From Flammulina velutipes (Eukaryota; Basidiomycota; Agaricomycetes; Agaricales; Physalacriaceae), in the NCBI GenBank assembly GCA_011800155.1, contig CM022370.1:2542001-2606000 (forward strand): a DNA stretch of 64,000 bases, given 5' to 3'. Below, piece by piece: positions 34,328 through 44,998 of this stretch. The position numbers were made by a program, and so were the translations under genes. The stretch's first letter is position 1; every line of letters starts with the position of its first letter. The notes under the pieces are model-generated. The model worked only from the letters and a program-made list of their open reading frames with translations. It was not told the DNA's origin and did not search any database.

Positions 34328-35611
34328 GTATGGAACGTTATGTATTTATGCACATGCTCTGAACAGTGACAATTCTCCCTTTCGTTAAGCTACCTTACTG
34401 TACTTACATATTGTTGATGGCTTGTTTATCTGTAAATCGTATTCTGTTGTCGTGTCGTTATGAATGAGTGTGGTCTATTTGTGCGAATTTCGTTACATGT
34501 ACTTACAATTCCGGAGGTACTACTTGGCTTCTCGTCAAACCGTCAAACCCGCTTCAAAATCTCAAGCAGCGGTGTTGCTCTTGTTCAATCATGATCTCTT
34601 CGATTTCCGATGACATCAACTGAGGTGAAAAATCCTGTTCTCAATGCGACTAAAATGAGTCGACACAGCTCTTACCTCGATTTCCAGGGAGGTGTTACCC
34701 AGTATTTGATCAAGCCCACAGACCCGCCTTCGCGCGGTGAAATCTTCATTCCGAATTCGTGGTGGCCAATGGTCCCATTCAAAAACTCGGGGGAAATACA
34801 GTGTTATTCACAGGTTTTCATCTCAGATAATCTCCGATGAGATTCTACTGATTGCCAGTGCCTCACACGAGAGGACCCAGTGTTCAATTGTTTTAAGTCC
34901 TGTAGGTCAACCGTTCCTTCTATCTCCCGGGAATTGCCGATCTACAAGCTTCATGTCCATAATAGGCAACAACGCTTGTCAAGAAATTTCCACCATCTGT
35001 TTGAACGGAAGGGTTTTACCTCTCCATTCCTGTGTCCAAAAAGACTGATCTGCATCTTTTCAAGACAGCACCTTGATATTTCGACCCCGCCATATTAATC
35101 CCGATCTTTTGATGACAAGTCTCTGTTCTCAGGCGGGATCCCCTGGACCCACAAACTACATCATATCGCACGGGCATGTCACAAATCGTGCTTCTTATTC
35201 AGCCTCGCCGTAGGATATCTCGTCGGTGTCACCTCGTGTGCCCCCACAAGTACAACCGGCCGCGACGAATGGTATTCTTTAGGCACATGCCGTCCTTCAA
35301 CTTGCAAAATGCGGAAAGTCAACACAACCCGGAGTGACCGGAGATGATTTGAAAAGTCTTTTGGTTGTCACTCTAGAACGAGGAACGTCACGCCTGTGTT
35401 GGCGTATACAAAAGCATGTTAATCCGCACCAAGAAGCATTGCAAGCCTTCTTCGTCTCATTCCCATCTTCCCCCTTGCCATCATCATCCAGCCAACTACT
35501 TACCGTTTATATCGCCTACAGGTGAGTTTCCCGTATCTAATTGACAATCATAGGACCCTAATACTTCACTTGAGATTTATTCCTCTTAGTTGATCCTCCG
35601 CTCGGGATATT
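34328..35611. other. Longest gene-poor stretch (1.28 kb)
   Basis: Between the disordered protein and the forkhead gene. It is slightly AT-rich, with only short frames (for example 34610-34840) that show no family features or coding bias. It probably contains the long forkhead promoter. The last 100 bases hold pyrimidine-rich tracts near 35455-35500 that could be a 5' leader with an intron (donor-like GTGAGT at 35521). Confidence 0.45.
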
Positions 35612-37269
35612 ATGCATTACACAGGAACCTTCAACAGGAGCTCTCAGCCATGGTACGAAACCCTCTGGTCTTCACCGATGTCTGCACCGGGTGCAGGGAT
35701 AACACCTACAACACGTTCATTCTCAAAACCTGAGGAACAAGGCGACGATCAAGGCTGGATGCCGTTCAACTCTGGTGGTCAAGATACATACCCACCACCT
35801 GGAACTCACAACGTCCACCCTTCGACGTCCCGACTTCAGCTCGAACAATCGAGCAGCAGGCTTCCCTTTCCCGATCGCAGCCAATCCACGGTTCCGCACG
35901 GCGGTGAAAGCTATCAAGCTCTGCCCTCCGCGTTTGAGGTCAGTCCTGTTCTTCTGGGTGTCCTCGTTTCCCATTTACTCACCTGACACATAGAATTATG
36001 GCCCAAGTGGCCCTGCGCCCATGTGGAGTCACGATTCGAGGCATTCTCATGGGTACTGCGAGGTGGACCCACACCTCTCGGGCCGATATGGACCACAGTC
36101 TACTCCGCCAACTTCGTATACCCCTCATCCGTTATCGTATATCTATACGGAGCGGCCGGGGGATCTGCATCCCGCCGATCAGAGGGGGATGTTTCCGCCT
36201 CCTCCGGCACTCAGCCACGCAGGAGAGTATCACCACCGCCAACAGCATCAACAAAAACAAGAATCGAAAGAGCTTCCGATTCCTGCGGAAGAGACTGAAC
36301 CTCAAGGGACCTCTTCATCGTACGGTCAGACAACTATGGCCATGGAGTCATGGCTACGAAGCCAAGGGTTCCTTCGTGGCCTCCCCGCCAACATCCCAAT
36401 AACATTACAAGCCTTACAAAATCCGAAAAGCGTAGAAGACAAGCCGGCGTACACGATGCACCAGTTGGCTGCCGTGGCGATATTCAGCCACCCGAGGCAA
36501 CGAGCCAGTTCGTCTGAAATCCGGGACATGCTGAGAGAGCGCTTCCCCTACTATCGGGATAAGAAAGAACTCGGTGTGAGCGTCATTCTCAGCTGGCAGG
36601 GAATCAATCGTTAACGGTTCTATGTTACAGGAAACTTTGAAGCATGCGCTTTCGTCGTACTACCTCTTCAGAAGAGTGAGTCGTGCACACACTCAGCCTG
36701 GGCGTGGAGGCCTGTGGGAACTCGACGTCGTCACGAACCCCCATGGACGCAGGGTACGGAGGCAGAACAGTCTCAGTGAGAGCCCAAGGTCTATGGAACC
36801 ACGCCAACTGAAGATCGAAGATGATGAAGTTCCTACTTCACTAGGAATGAATTATTCAGCCCCTGCGATTGCACAGCCAGTGCCGCGGCCAATCCGTAGG
36901 ACTCCTTATGCTCGAGAAGTCGTTCCCAGCAACGATTCCGACTTCAGTCTTCATTATCCATATCCTTCAGACTCAGAGTCGTCCACTCCCAGCGACCAAT
37001 CAACTGGATCGTACTCAGGCGTTCAGCATCTTCAAGTTCCCGAAAGTGACAGCATGATGAGGGAGAATGAAGAACTTGTTTTTGACGAGTCCAACCCAGT
37101 TGCCGCGCCGTCTGGAACGACTGCAGAGCTTCAAGTCCCCCCATACCACTCAAGTCAGGTTACGGCACACAGAGGTCGTCGCAGTCATACTGATCCCACC
37201 GGGATGAGGTCGTCTTCTAGTAGTTCCCTGACAGGTCGACGATCTGCATCCACTAGGCCCCGTAGATGA
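35612..37269 (+). CDS. Divergent forkhead (winged-helix) transcription factor
   Basis: Seen: exons 35612-35938, 35994-36575 and 36631-37269 give 515 residues. The region KPAYTMHQLAAVAIFSHPRQ, SEIRDMLRERFPYYRDKKEL, ETLKHALSSYYLFRRVSR and GRGGLWELDV has the order of a fork-head domain: helix 1, helix 2, recognition helix 3 and wing. The usual W..S[IV]RHNLS in helix 3 is replaced by ETLKHALSSYYLF, so the DNA contacts should differ. A Q/H-rich linker and Ser-rich flanks surround it. An intron falls inside the domain just before the recognition helix. Known: fungal forkhead proteins control the cell cycle, development and fruiting. Inferred: a nuclear transcription regulator, perhaps of a basidiomycete-specific subgroup. 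The target site is unknown. Confidence 0.78.
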
Positions 37270-37510
37270 ATGCACGCAGGATACAGAGCCTATGGAGTAA
37301 GCGCAGCGTATTGTGTTTGAACGGAACAGCTTCTCGGATTTCCTGCGACTTAGGGAACCACGTACTATTTATTATCGTGTCGGTATCGCTTAGGACATTA
37401 CGCGACCCGATTTTTCTTGAATAGGATATTTGTATGAGCTGAGATATCAGGAAGAGAGTGGGGTCGCATTCGATGTATGCAATGATTAATGTCTAATGAC
37501 ACAAATAGTC

Positions 37511-38223
37511 CTATGAGCTTGGGGCAGGGGAAGGGGTGGCCTTGCGCTTCGGCTTCGGCTTTTGGGAGGCGTCGTCGGACGTGGTGGTAGAGGCTGCTGC
37601 AACAGGCTCGTCCGTCTGGGAAGGGTTTGGGGCAGAGTCCTCTTCGTCATCATCCATGAGTTCTGTACATAGGTGAGCACATTGGATAGATAGAGGCGAG
37701 CGGGGAAGAAGACGAACCGGAAGCGTACACCTCTGGATGCTCCCTAAAACAATTCTGCATTCCTTGGAATTTCTCAACGCAGTTGATACCTTTGGGCTCG
37801 TCGTCGGAGTGGACGAAGCAGGAAAAGGCGGCTTTGAATTCTTCACCACAGGGACCGTCGGCCATGCCGCCTAGACAAGGGCAGTCCCAGTTGATTTCGC
37901 CAGTTTCTGGATTGTACGCCCCGCCGCTTGCTCCTTCTGATGACGGTTCTGGGGCAGGTGGCGTTTCTGGGTGTGCATTTTCATGGGGCTTCTCAAGTAC
38001 GACTGGAGAAGAGGCAGAAGCTAATGCTGGAGAGTATAAGATATGTGGCAGAGAGCGAAAATTTTGATTACTAACGAGAGTCAAGAGCAATGGTCGGGAT
38101 TGCAAATGCCAGAGCTGCTGCAGAAAGACCAACAGCAAATCCGCGACGATAGCTAGTGGCCTTGACCGGACCAGCAGCGGTGTGCAAACAGCGGCGAAGA
38201 GGTAGACGCGTCAGTCGGAACAT
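37511..38223 (-). CDS. MIA40: Mitochondrial import and assembly oxidoreductase Mia40/Tim40
   Basis: Seen: exons 38223-38076, 38020-37718 and 37662-37511 make 200 residues. An arginine-rich presequence ([18 protein letters not shown]) and one membrane helix ([15 protein letters not shown]) give the N-in anchor of fungal Mia40. Then come the redox CPC motif ([10 protein letters not shown]) and twin CX9C motifs ([11 protein letters not shown] and [11 protein letters not shown]). An acidic, then basic tail closes the protein. Known: Mia40 oxidises and traps cysteine-motif proteins in the intermembrane space and is re-oxidised by Erv1. All six conserved cysteines are present. Divergent from the tail-anchored protein gene, with overlapping E-box and CRE-like motifs between them. 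Confidence 0.95.
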
Positions 38224-38374
38224 TTTGAAGGACAAAGCACGAAGAGCGGGAGATCGAGGTCGGGAAATGAGTAATGCGTTTTCACGTGATGTCATTGTGT
38301 TATGCACGCACAAATAACAACACCGCCACAATTTCCGCAATTGTTGTCTTGTGCTCTTCCTGTCACTGTCCATT
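38224..38374. promoter_or_regulatory. Divergent promoter of MIA40 and tail-anchored gene, E-box/CRE overlap
   Basis: Within the 151-bp shared promoter, CACGTG at 38283-38288 overlaps TGATGTCA at 38287-38294. Known: CACGTG is bound by bHLH factors and TGACGTCA-like sites by bZIP factors in fungi. Inferred: a control point for both genes. Confidence 0.45.
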
Positions 38375-41300
38375 ATGGACAACGCGCTACCTCCCCTTTC
38401 TTCTCGTCGTAGAGTCACGCGACAGCAAAATATCTCCATGAGCATGTCGACGGCAGGACCATCGCGCCTTCCGGACGCCTATAGCGACCAAGCGGATATG
38501 AACTTTGGCGGAGAGCCCTCAAGAGAGAATCTCTTGGACTCGATGTCGGATATGGATATGGCCACGCCCTTATCAATGCTAGAGGAGACACCAGCTGTGC
38601 GTCTTCGAAAACTCATCCACAAATTCCCCTCAGATCCAGAGGAGCCCTCTCGTTCTGCATACGCGCCACCATCTCCTTCGGAACGGGAGTCAGACTACGA
38701 AAGACCCAACCTGGCGTCTTCTACGACTAGCTCATACCGAGGCTCTCTGAAGAGCCTGATATCTCATGCCAAGCGTCCGCCGGGCGATACACCACAAAAG
38801 AAACGCCGCAACAGCATTGACATCAGTGAAGTGGAAAGCAGTCCTCGGGTACAGAAGGTCAAGCAGGAGCGGGCTGGCGCGCGGGGAAAACGAAAGAGTC
38901 ACAGCGACGAAGAAGTCGAAACTAGTACGCGTTGCACTAAAATATCACACCAAACCTCAACTGACTCTTTCTCGCCAGAAACTCAATCTACGATTCACGA
39001 TCGCGACTTTTTTAATGACCGCACACCGAACGCCAGTGCTGATTTCCACGGCCTCAACTCCTCCAAGGGAACGCCTCCCGCAGCCACTAGCACTCCGCAA
39101 CAACGTTCTTCTCCGTCCTTCAATGGCTTGCAGTCGTATCTCCAAGCACAGTCTAGTCAGTCACCTTGACTACACCGTGTCACTCTGCTAACCTCATGCC
39201 TCTTCAGATTTACTAGACCAGGATTCCGAGATGCAACGGGGATTGCATGCACAGAGCATGGACAGCGACGAGGATAATCCCCCACCGATACCCTTCCCGG
39301 CGCCAAAGGTCGCTGAGGATCCCCAAGATACCATCAAACTACCATCTACCGAGCGCGCCCCCTCCAGATCATCTCCTCACAACCAATCTCGCGAACCCAA
39401 CCTGTCCAGACCTTCTCCCTCTCCGACCCCACGACGACAATCTTACGCCCACGTTCCTCATACGTTGACACGGCATGGCAGTTCGGCGTCAATCAGTAGT
39501 ATGAGCTCCACAGGCTCATACGGAGAAGGTGAACCTCACGACCCCAAAGAACGGGAACGACAGTGGAACAGACCACGGACGATTTCTAAACCATCGCCTA
39601 GTGCAAACTATGCTCATTCTCGGACATACAGCCAACAATTAGATCCTCGCAATTCACCATCGCCGTCGCCATCTGATAAATATGCGTTCCCGAGCCCAAG
39701 CTCGCGTTCGACTTCGTCTGCTAGTTCAAGAGAGGAAGACGAAGTGGAGCCTGAGCTATATCATGAGCGAGAGCGAAATTGGAACTCCCCGCATCCCAAG
39801 TGGCCTCGGAGGCAGTCTTTAACTGGCAGTCGGTCGAACTCGCCTGTTCCGCAATCACCTCTAACGTCGACTTCGTTTGATGGGCGGTTGCGTCCGCCAT
39901 CGAGGATACAATCGCCGGCTTCTGTGTACGCGAGTACGCCGTCACTGCAGCGCCCGAGGCCACTCAGTTTCTCTTCTCCTAGGCCGTCGTCTCCTCTTCC
40001 TCCGAAAAGCGGAACACCGTCTCTTAAGCGATCCCTCACTGAAATCAAGATTTCTCCTCGGACTGGGCGGGTGAGGGCGACTTCGTCGCTCGGCTTGAAT
40101 ACCGTCAAGGCCAAGCCAGTGTCACCTCGAAGTAGTGAAATCCCTGTGCCGATCAGCAGGATCTACGAGAAGAGCTCACCATCGCTGTCACCTCGGAGTG
40201 AAATACCAGTTCCAGTGAGCAGGCTACCAAAGTCAAGTCGTCGTCAATCTCTACACCCCAAGGACGAGTATGATGGACAAGTCACAGGTAAGGATACTCC
40301 GTGCATGTTTTCGTTTGCTTACAGGATTTGAAAGTAGATACCGATGAAGACGTGCCAACGCCAACTTTGAAGCCCGTACCCCGACTACCTGCAGATTCAC
40401 CCCGCCGTTCTCCACAGCAGCTATCTACGGACGAAACCCGACTGCAAAAGGCAGTCAATCCCGTCCAGGCGCCGACAATCTCGCCACATTCCTCGCCGCC
40501 CTCCTCACCCCCGCGCACCCCACCGACGTCGGCGCCCTTGTTCGATACACCTTCACCTTCAACGCCTCCGCGAATCCTTTTATCCGAACCACCGAAGATG
40601 GAGTTTGAGACGCCGCCGCCGCCTCGGGGGTTCCCTGACTTGCCTGGACCGCCGTCGTCTGGGTCTGACGATGATGTGCGGGGGCAGGAGACGGCGACGA
40701 AGACGCCTCGTCCGCCTGGGGCGTGGGCGTATACGCCTGCACCGCGCCCCGTGCTGCGGACACGGTCGAACTCGATGCCTGCGGATGAGGAGAGCGCGTC
40801 TTCGGAGAGTACGCCGTTGGTGACCACAACGCCACTCCCGCGAACGCAGTCGCTCCCGGCCCAGACGCCGGTGCCACCTGGAGGATGGCTGATGACGCCT
40901 GCTGTGAATGGCAAGAAGAGTGTGCGGTTTGACTCTCCGGGTGATGTTGAGGATGGGGTTTTGAAGCCGTCTGGTGTTGTTAATACGCCTGTGTCGCCGA
41001 GGAGGGAGGCGAGGATCCGGATGGTTGATGAGTATGGACGGGAGAGGGAGAGGGAGAGGGAGAGGGAGGGGACGCCTAGGAATAAGAGCAAGATACGCAT
41101 TGTTGATGCTATGGGTCGGCTTGTTGAGGATGATGTGAAGGAGGAGGAAGAGGAGGAGGATGAGTCTATCTTGTTGTCTATACCGAAGACGAGGGGGGAT
41201 GTTGTGAAGCGTGTGGAGAATGGTTTGAGCGGAATGCAGAAGTCCTTTGATGACGAACTGGTTAAACTGGAGAGGTATGTTCTTGTTACCTTTGATATGG

Positions 41301-41839
41301 ATTTATGCTGACTTTCTTTCGTAGTAGTAGTAAACCGGACACTGGGCGCGCTGCTGAGCTGGAGCGCATGTCGGCTGCGGCGCGCGAACGACGCCTTGCG
41401 ATCAGCGCCATGCGGAGGAGTATAAACGACACGATGTTGAGTATTGTGAGTTTTTCTAACCATCTATCTTACTATTCCAGTATCCTGATCATCTCCAGGA
41501 TAAACCCCCATCGATATCCCGCGCAACGAGGCGACACTCCTGGGTCGTGTGGCTTTCGTTGGGGCTTCTCGTGCAGGCTGTCATCGGCATTGTGATGTAT
41601 GGGGTTTTACACCGGTGCGTTTCGGTTGTTTCGTTTTTTCATTTCTTTCTGGAAGCTGAGGGTGTTTTTGTAGGATGACGGTTGCGCGTGCGTATGAGTT
41701 GTTCCTTACCACGTATTACGATCCGTTTTCCCCTGAGTTGTATATGTATGAGAGCCCGAGGGCGGCCTGGTCTTGGGGTGGGGGGAGGGGGAGGAGGGTA
41801 TGTACATGGTGGGGCGTCGTGATTTATGGATATGGGTAG
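38375..41839 (+). CDS. Long disordered protein with C-terminal membrane anchor
   Basis: Exons 38375-39155, 39208-40287, 40335-41274, 41325-41445, 41499-41614 and 41674-41839 sum to 1067 residues. About 930 residues are disordered and very rich in Ser and Pro, with many RxxS and SP sites. A charged helical part follows (KRVENGLSGMQKSFDDELVK, AAELERMSAAARERRLAISA), then one hydrophobic helix (VVWLSLGLLVQAVIGIVMYG) and a short lumenal tail with ARAYELFLTTYYDPFSPELY. The helix and tail are the best conserved in appearance. Inferred: a membrane protein facing the cytosol or nucleus, anchored by its C-terminus in the endoplasmic reticulum or nuclear envelope. I do not recognise the family. Odd: a GERERERE-type run coded by a GGGAGA repeat. 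Confidence 0.75.
41041..41070. repeat. GGGAGA hexanucleotide repeat in coding sequence
   Basis: Five units of GGGAGA inside exon 3 of the tail-anchored gene code alternating Arg-Glu. The unit length keeps the frame, so copy changes would not break the gene. Confidence 0.7.
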
Positions 41840-42489
41840 GGATATGTGGCGTGGTCTTTTCTAGCTTTGTATATGCTGGGTTGAAGGAGTTATATTTAGT
41901 GCCTGTACGTACGCGAGGTCGCGATGCCAACGTGTTGCAAGGGAGTCGGGACGGATATACTTCAATTTGTGCCTCGTGGTCTGTCAAAATGAATTTGGTG
42001 TTCAAGTTGAGTTGAGTCAAAGTCGGTTTCCCACCATCATCAGTACAATGTTATCATCATCAGATATCATGGCTCTGACATCGAACTTGGTGTGCCAAAT
42101 CTGGGTGATGTGTACGTTCAACTCGTTCTCGTTCTTGCAATGCTCTATGTAAGTATTTCTGAAGGTTCAAGCGGCTTCCGTCCAGGAACGTTTAATCGAC
42201 GGGCCGGGCCATTCTGCATGCGTGGTTTTTATGATAGTCGCACTGACAACGTGCGCCTCCCTGTGCCTTCCAGCAGAACACCGCGCCTGAGCCGAGCCGA
42301 AAGCCTATAAAACCTCGTCCCACCCGCTACCTAATCCCCCATCTGAACTTTTCACCTTCAGCTCACCCCCCCCCTTCCCTCACTTTCATTTTTTTACAAG
42401 CAAAGCAGCTAGTCTGTTTTTGTTCTTATTACCTTCCTTTTTTCCAACACACTCCACCTACACGTCTACCAACTATCCTTTGATTCAAG
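41840..42489. other. Promoter region of the small secreted protein gene
   Basis: No gene was seen. It holds a TATA box at 42307-42313 followed by a CT-rich stretch (about 42345-42480), the usual layout of strongly expressed basidiomycete genes. Upstream parts are plain. Confidence 0.5.
42307..42313 (+). promoter_or_regulatory. TATA box of the small secreted protein gene
   Basis: TATAAAA lies 177 nt before the start codon and is followed by a CT-rich block, in which transcription often starts in mushrooms. This suggests strong expression. Confidence 0.6.
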
Positions 42490-43266
42490 ATGGTCCAAAT
42501 CGCGTCTCTGACTGTTATTGTGTCTCTCTTGGCGAGCTATGTGGCGGGTGCGCCGATTATCAAGAGGTGCACGGATGAGGCGTCGGGTACGGCTGCTGCT
42601 GAGACTGCTGCGGCTACTACTGGTGCCACCAACAATGCTGCTGCTGGGTCCGGGTCGTTCCAACTCCTTGAGTACGTCTCCTCTCCCCTCCCCTTCCCCT
42701 CTCCTCCCTTTCCCTTGCTTACGCCTTTGTAGCTACGCCCAATTCCAAATATCCGACGGCGTAGCCGGAAACGCCCTAGCCGAAGCCCAAGCGATCTTCG
42801 TCGACCCCTTCGCAGGTGTCGACCTCGCGACGCTCGACGCGAGCGTAGCGACGGACATGGAGACGATGCGCAAGGCGGCGGAGAATGCTGAGACGGAGCT
42901 GTTTAACCCTGCTATTGAGGCTGCGACGGGTGCGGAGAAGGATGCGCTTGCGGCTGGGAAGACGAAGAATAAGGTGTTGAAGTTGACGGCGTTTAATCAG
43001 GTGCTTGCTATCAAGGTTTGTCTCTCTCTCCCTGTTTTATTGGGGATGGTGTGAGTTGACATGATTTTTTTTTGTAGATCGCGAAAGCCACTGCTGCTGG
43101 TGATGATACGAGCTCGTTGGAGGAGAAGCTCGCTGCTGAGACGTATGTCCTTTTTCTCTTCTCTTTGGTTGCAGTGGGGGTCTGACGAAGGATTTTTAGC
43201 ACCAAACTCAACAAGAACGTTGCGGCCGACGAGGCGAACGCTGGAGCAGCGTCCCAAGCTGCTTGA
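42490..43266 (+). CDS. Small secreted protein of agaricomycete type
   Basis: Seen: exons 42490-42671, 42733-43015, 43078-43142 and 43200-43266 encode 198 residues. A signal peptide (MVQIASLTVIVSLLASYVAG) is followed by APIIKR, a Kex2-type KR cleavage site. The mature part is Ala/Thr-rich at first, then a helical region beginning YAQFQISDGVAGNALAEAQA and rich in Ala, Glu and Lys. One cysteine directly follows the KR site. Known: small secreted alanine-rich proteins of this kind are frequent and often highly expressed in agaricomycetes, with roles in development, wood decay or symbiosis suggested but not proved. Four exons and a strong promoter (TATA box, CT-block) support a real, active gene. 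Confidence 0.82.
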
Positions 43267-43601
43267 TTCTGGGGGGCTCAGTAGATGTATAGCTGTATCC
43301 ACTTTTTACCGCAATTTCATTAGGGGGGTTTCTGCTTATCGTTCGGTGGGAATCTTAGGTGCTTCAACTTTGAAGTATTTTGAGTGCTCACTTGTGAGGG
43401 TAGCGTTGAGCGCCCTATTGAACGTCATCCGAGGCACGTTGAATACTGGCACTCCGTACGCGTTTCGACCTGCATCCGCTATCTGTACCGTGTCCAGCCG
43501 GAAGTGACTACGCATATCATGTCGAGCGTTGAGTACCGTAAAAGGTAACTCTCCCACGCGTCATTGACTCCCTCCTTCCTTTCTTTCTTTCACATCCACC
43601 C
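43267..43601. other. Intergenic region upstream of the deaminase-like gene
   Basis: 3' region of the secreted protein gene and promoter of the next gene. No further gene was seen. Confidence 0.4.
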
Positions 43602-44914
43602 ATGCCCGAATTCGACACACACAACCCAGACCACCTCGTCGCTCTCATATCCCGGCTCCCTCCCCCTCCCTCCCCTCCCCTCCCCACCACCAAACCCAAG
43701 TCTAGTATCCTCGACAGCCTCGCGCACCTGGCCGGGGCATGCGCCATCGGGGCTGTGGCGGGCGAGGGTATAATAATAGAGCTCGTCATCGCTCCTTCCT
43801 CTCCCTCTAAATCCAAATCTATATTCTTGAAGAAGCTCTTTGAACTGGCTGCCGCCTCGAACTCGGAGGAAGAAGAGCTAGAGCTGGAGATGTTCGTGAT
43901 ACACCACGCCCTCCCCAAGTTCCATGCGCGCTTCAAGAAGCGATATCCGGCCTTTCGGGCTTTCATTGAACACCATCAGGGGGAGCAAAAGGAGAGGATA
44001 GAGGAACTGGGTAGACTTATGGGGAACCTCGATAAGCTGCTTGACTTTCTGTCGGACCGTTCGACGTCCGAGCACCTGCTGAGGTGTTTAGTTGTGGCGA
44101 TCCAGCACCTGCTCTATATTGGGGAGAGCGGGGTCTTGGAGGAGTGTACGGCGTATATCAAAAGTGAGTTCCCTGTGGTTGGATTATTAAATTTGAAGCT
44201 GTCGATAGTTTGGATCTGGACGTGGAGAGGTGGGTAGGGAAATTGACGAGCACGCATGTGCATTTGACGTACGTGAGGAGGATGGCTGGGGCGTACCTGA
44301 AGCGTCCGATCCACCTCGTAGAGCTGGACATGCCTCTTTTGAACCCAACGACGTTCACGTTGACGCGCGAGGCGTTCTCGAGGGACTGGGGCCCTGGATT
44401 GTTGTTTGACGCTTTGCGTATTCCAGAGGACGAGGATCCAGATGAGATCACGTTCGATGTGGGGGGAGCTGTTCATGCGGAGTGTGTTGTCCTGGAGAAC
44501 TTGAGGAAAAGGAGGGGGTTATGTGCGTGGTATGAGGTGGGTGTGTCGAAGGCCTCGTGTGGGGCTTGTGAGATGTATTTCAAGGTGAGGGATCCGATGT
44601 TTAGTGTGAGGGGTGGGGAGTTCCCTGTGGGGTGGAGGTGTGTGAGTGAGGATGAGGAGGTGCGAGAGGCGATGTGCAGGGGATTGAGGAAGGAGTTGTT
44701 TGGGAGGGTTCGGAGGCTTCGGGATGAGAGTGCAAGAAGGGGGCGTGCGCGTTCTAAGGTAGAGAGAGGGGGTGAAAGTGGGTGGCGATGTATTTCGTTG
44801 CGAGACGAAACTGACGCAGTTTTAGGCGAGGATATGATGGAGATGTTTAAGCGCACATTTGAGGAGGAGAGGAAGAGGCAAAGCGCAGAAGGTCAGGCTG
44901 AACATGACGATTGA
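43602..44914 (+). CDS. OTT_1508-type deaminase-like protein (copy 1, intact)
   Basis: Seen: exons 43602-44163 and 44199-44914 give 425 residues; the acceptor at 44198 is needed to keep the frame. The N-terminal 190 residues are helical (FVIHHALPKFHARFKKRYPA, GRLMGNLDKLLDFLSDR). The C-terminal half has VHAECVVLENL followed 30 residues later by VSKASCGACEMYF. That is the HxE...CxxC zinc-site arrangement of the cytidine-deaminase-like fold as seen in the fungal OTT_1508-like group. Known: this group is lineage-expanded in fungi and its substrates are not known; related bacterial domains act on nucleic acids or nucleotides. Both zinc-ligand motifs and the proton-shuttling glutamate are present, so activity is possible. 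A broken paralogue lies at 48545-49841. No signal peptide or membrane helix. Confidence 0.72.
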
Positions 44915-44998
44915 ATGCGTGGTCGATGAAGTGTATAATAGATGATATGCGATAATATACAGTGCTATATGCTACAGTAAATGCGAGAATAAATACAA

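Noticed and set aside
34610..34840. 76-residue open frame in the gene-poor stretch
   Set aside because: No conserved motif, no convincing promoter and no continuation by splicing.
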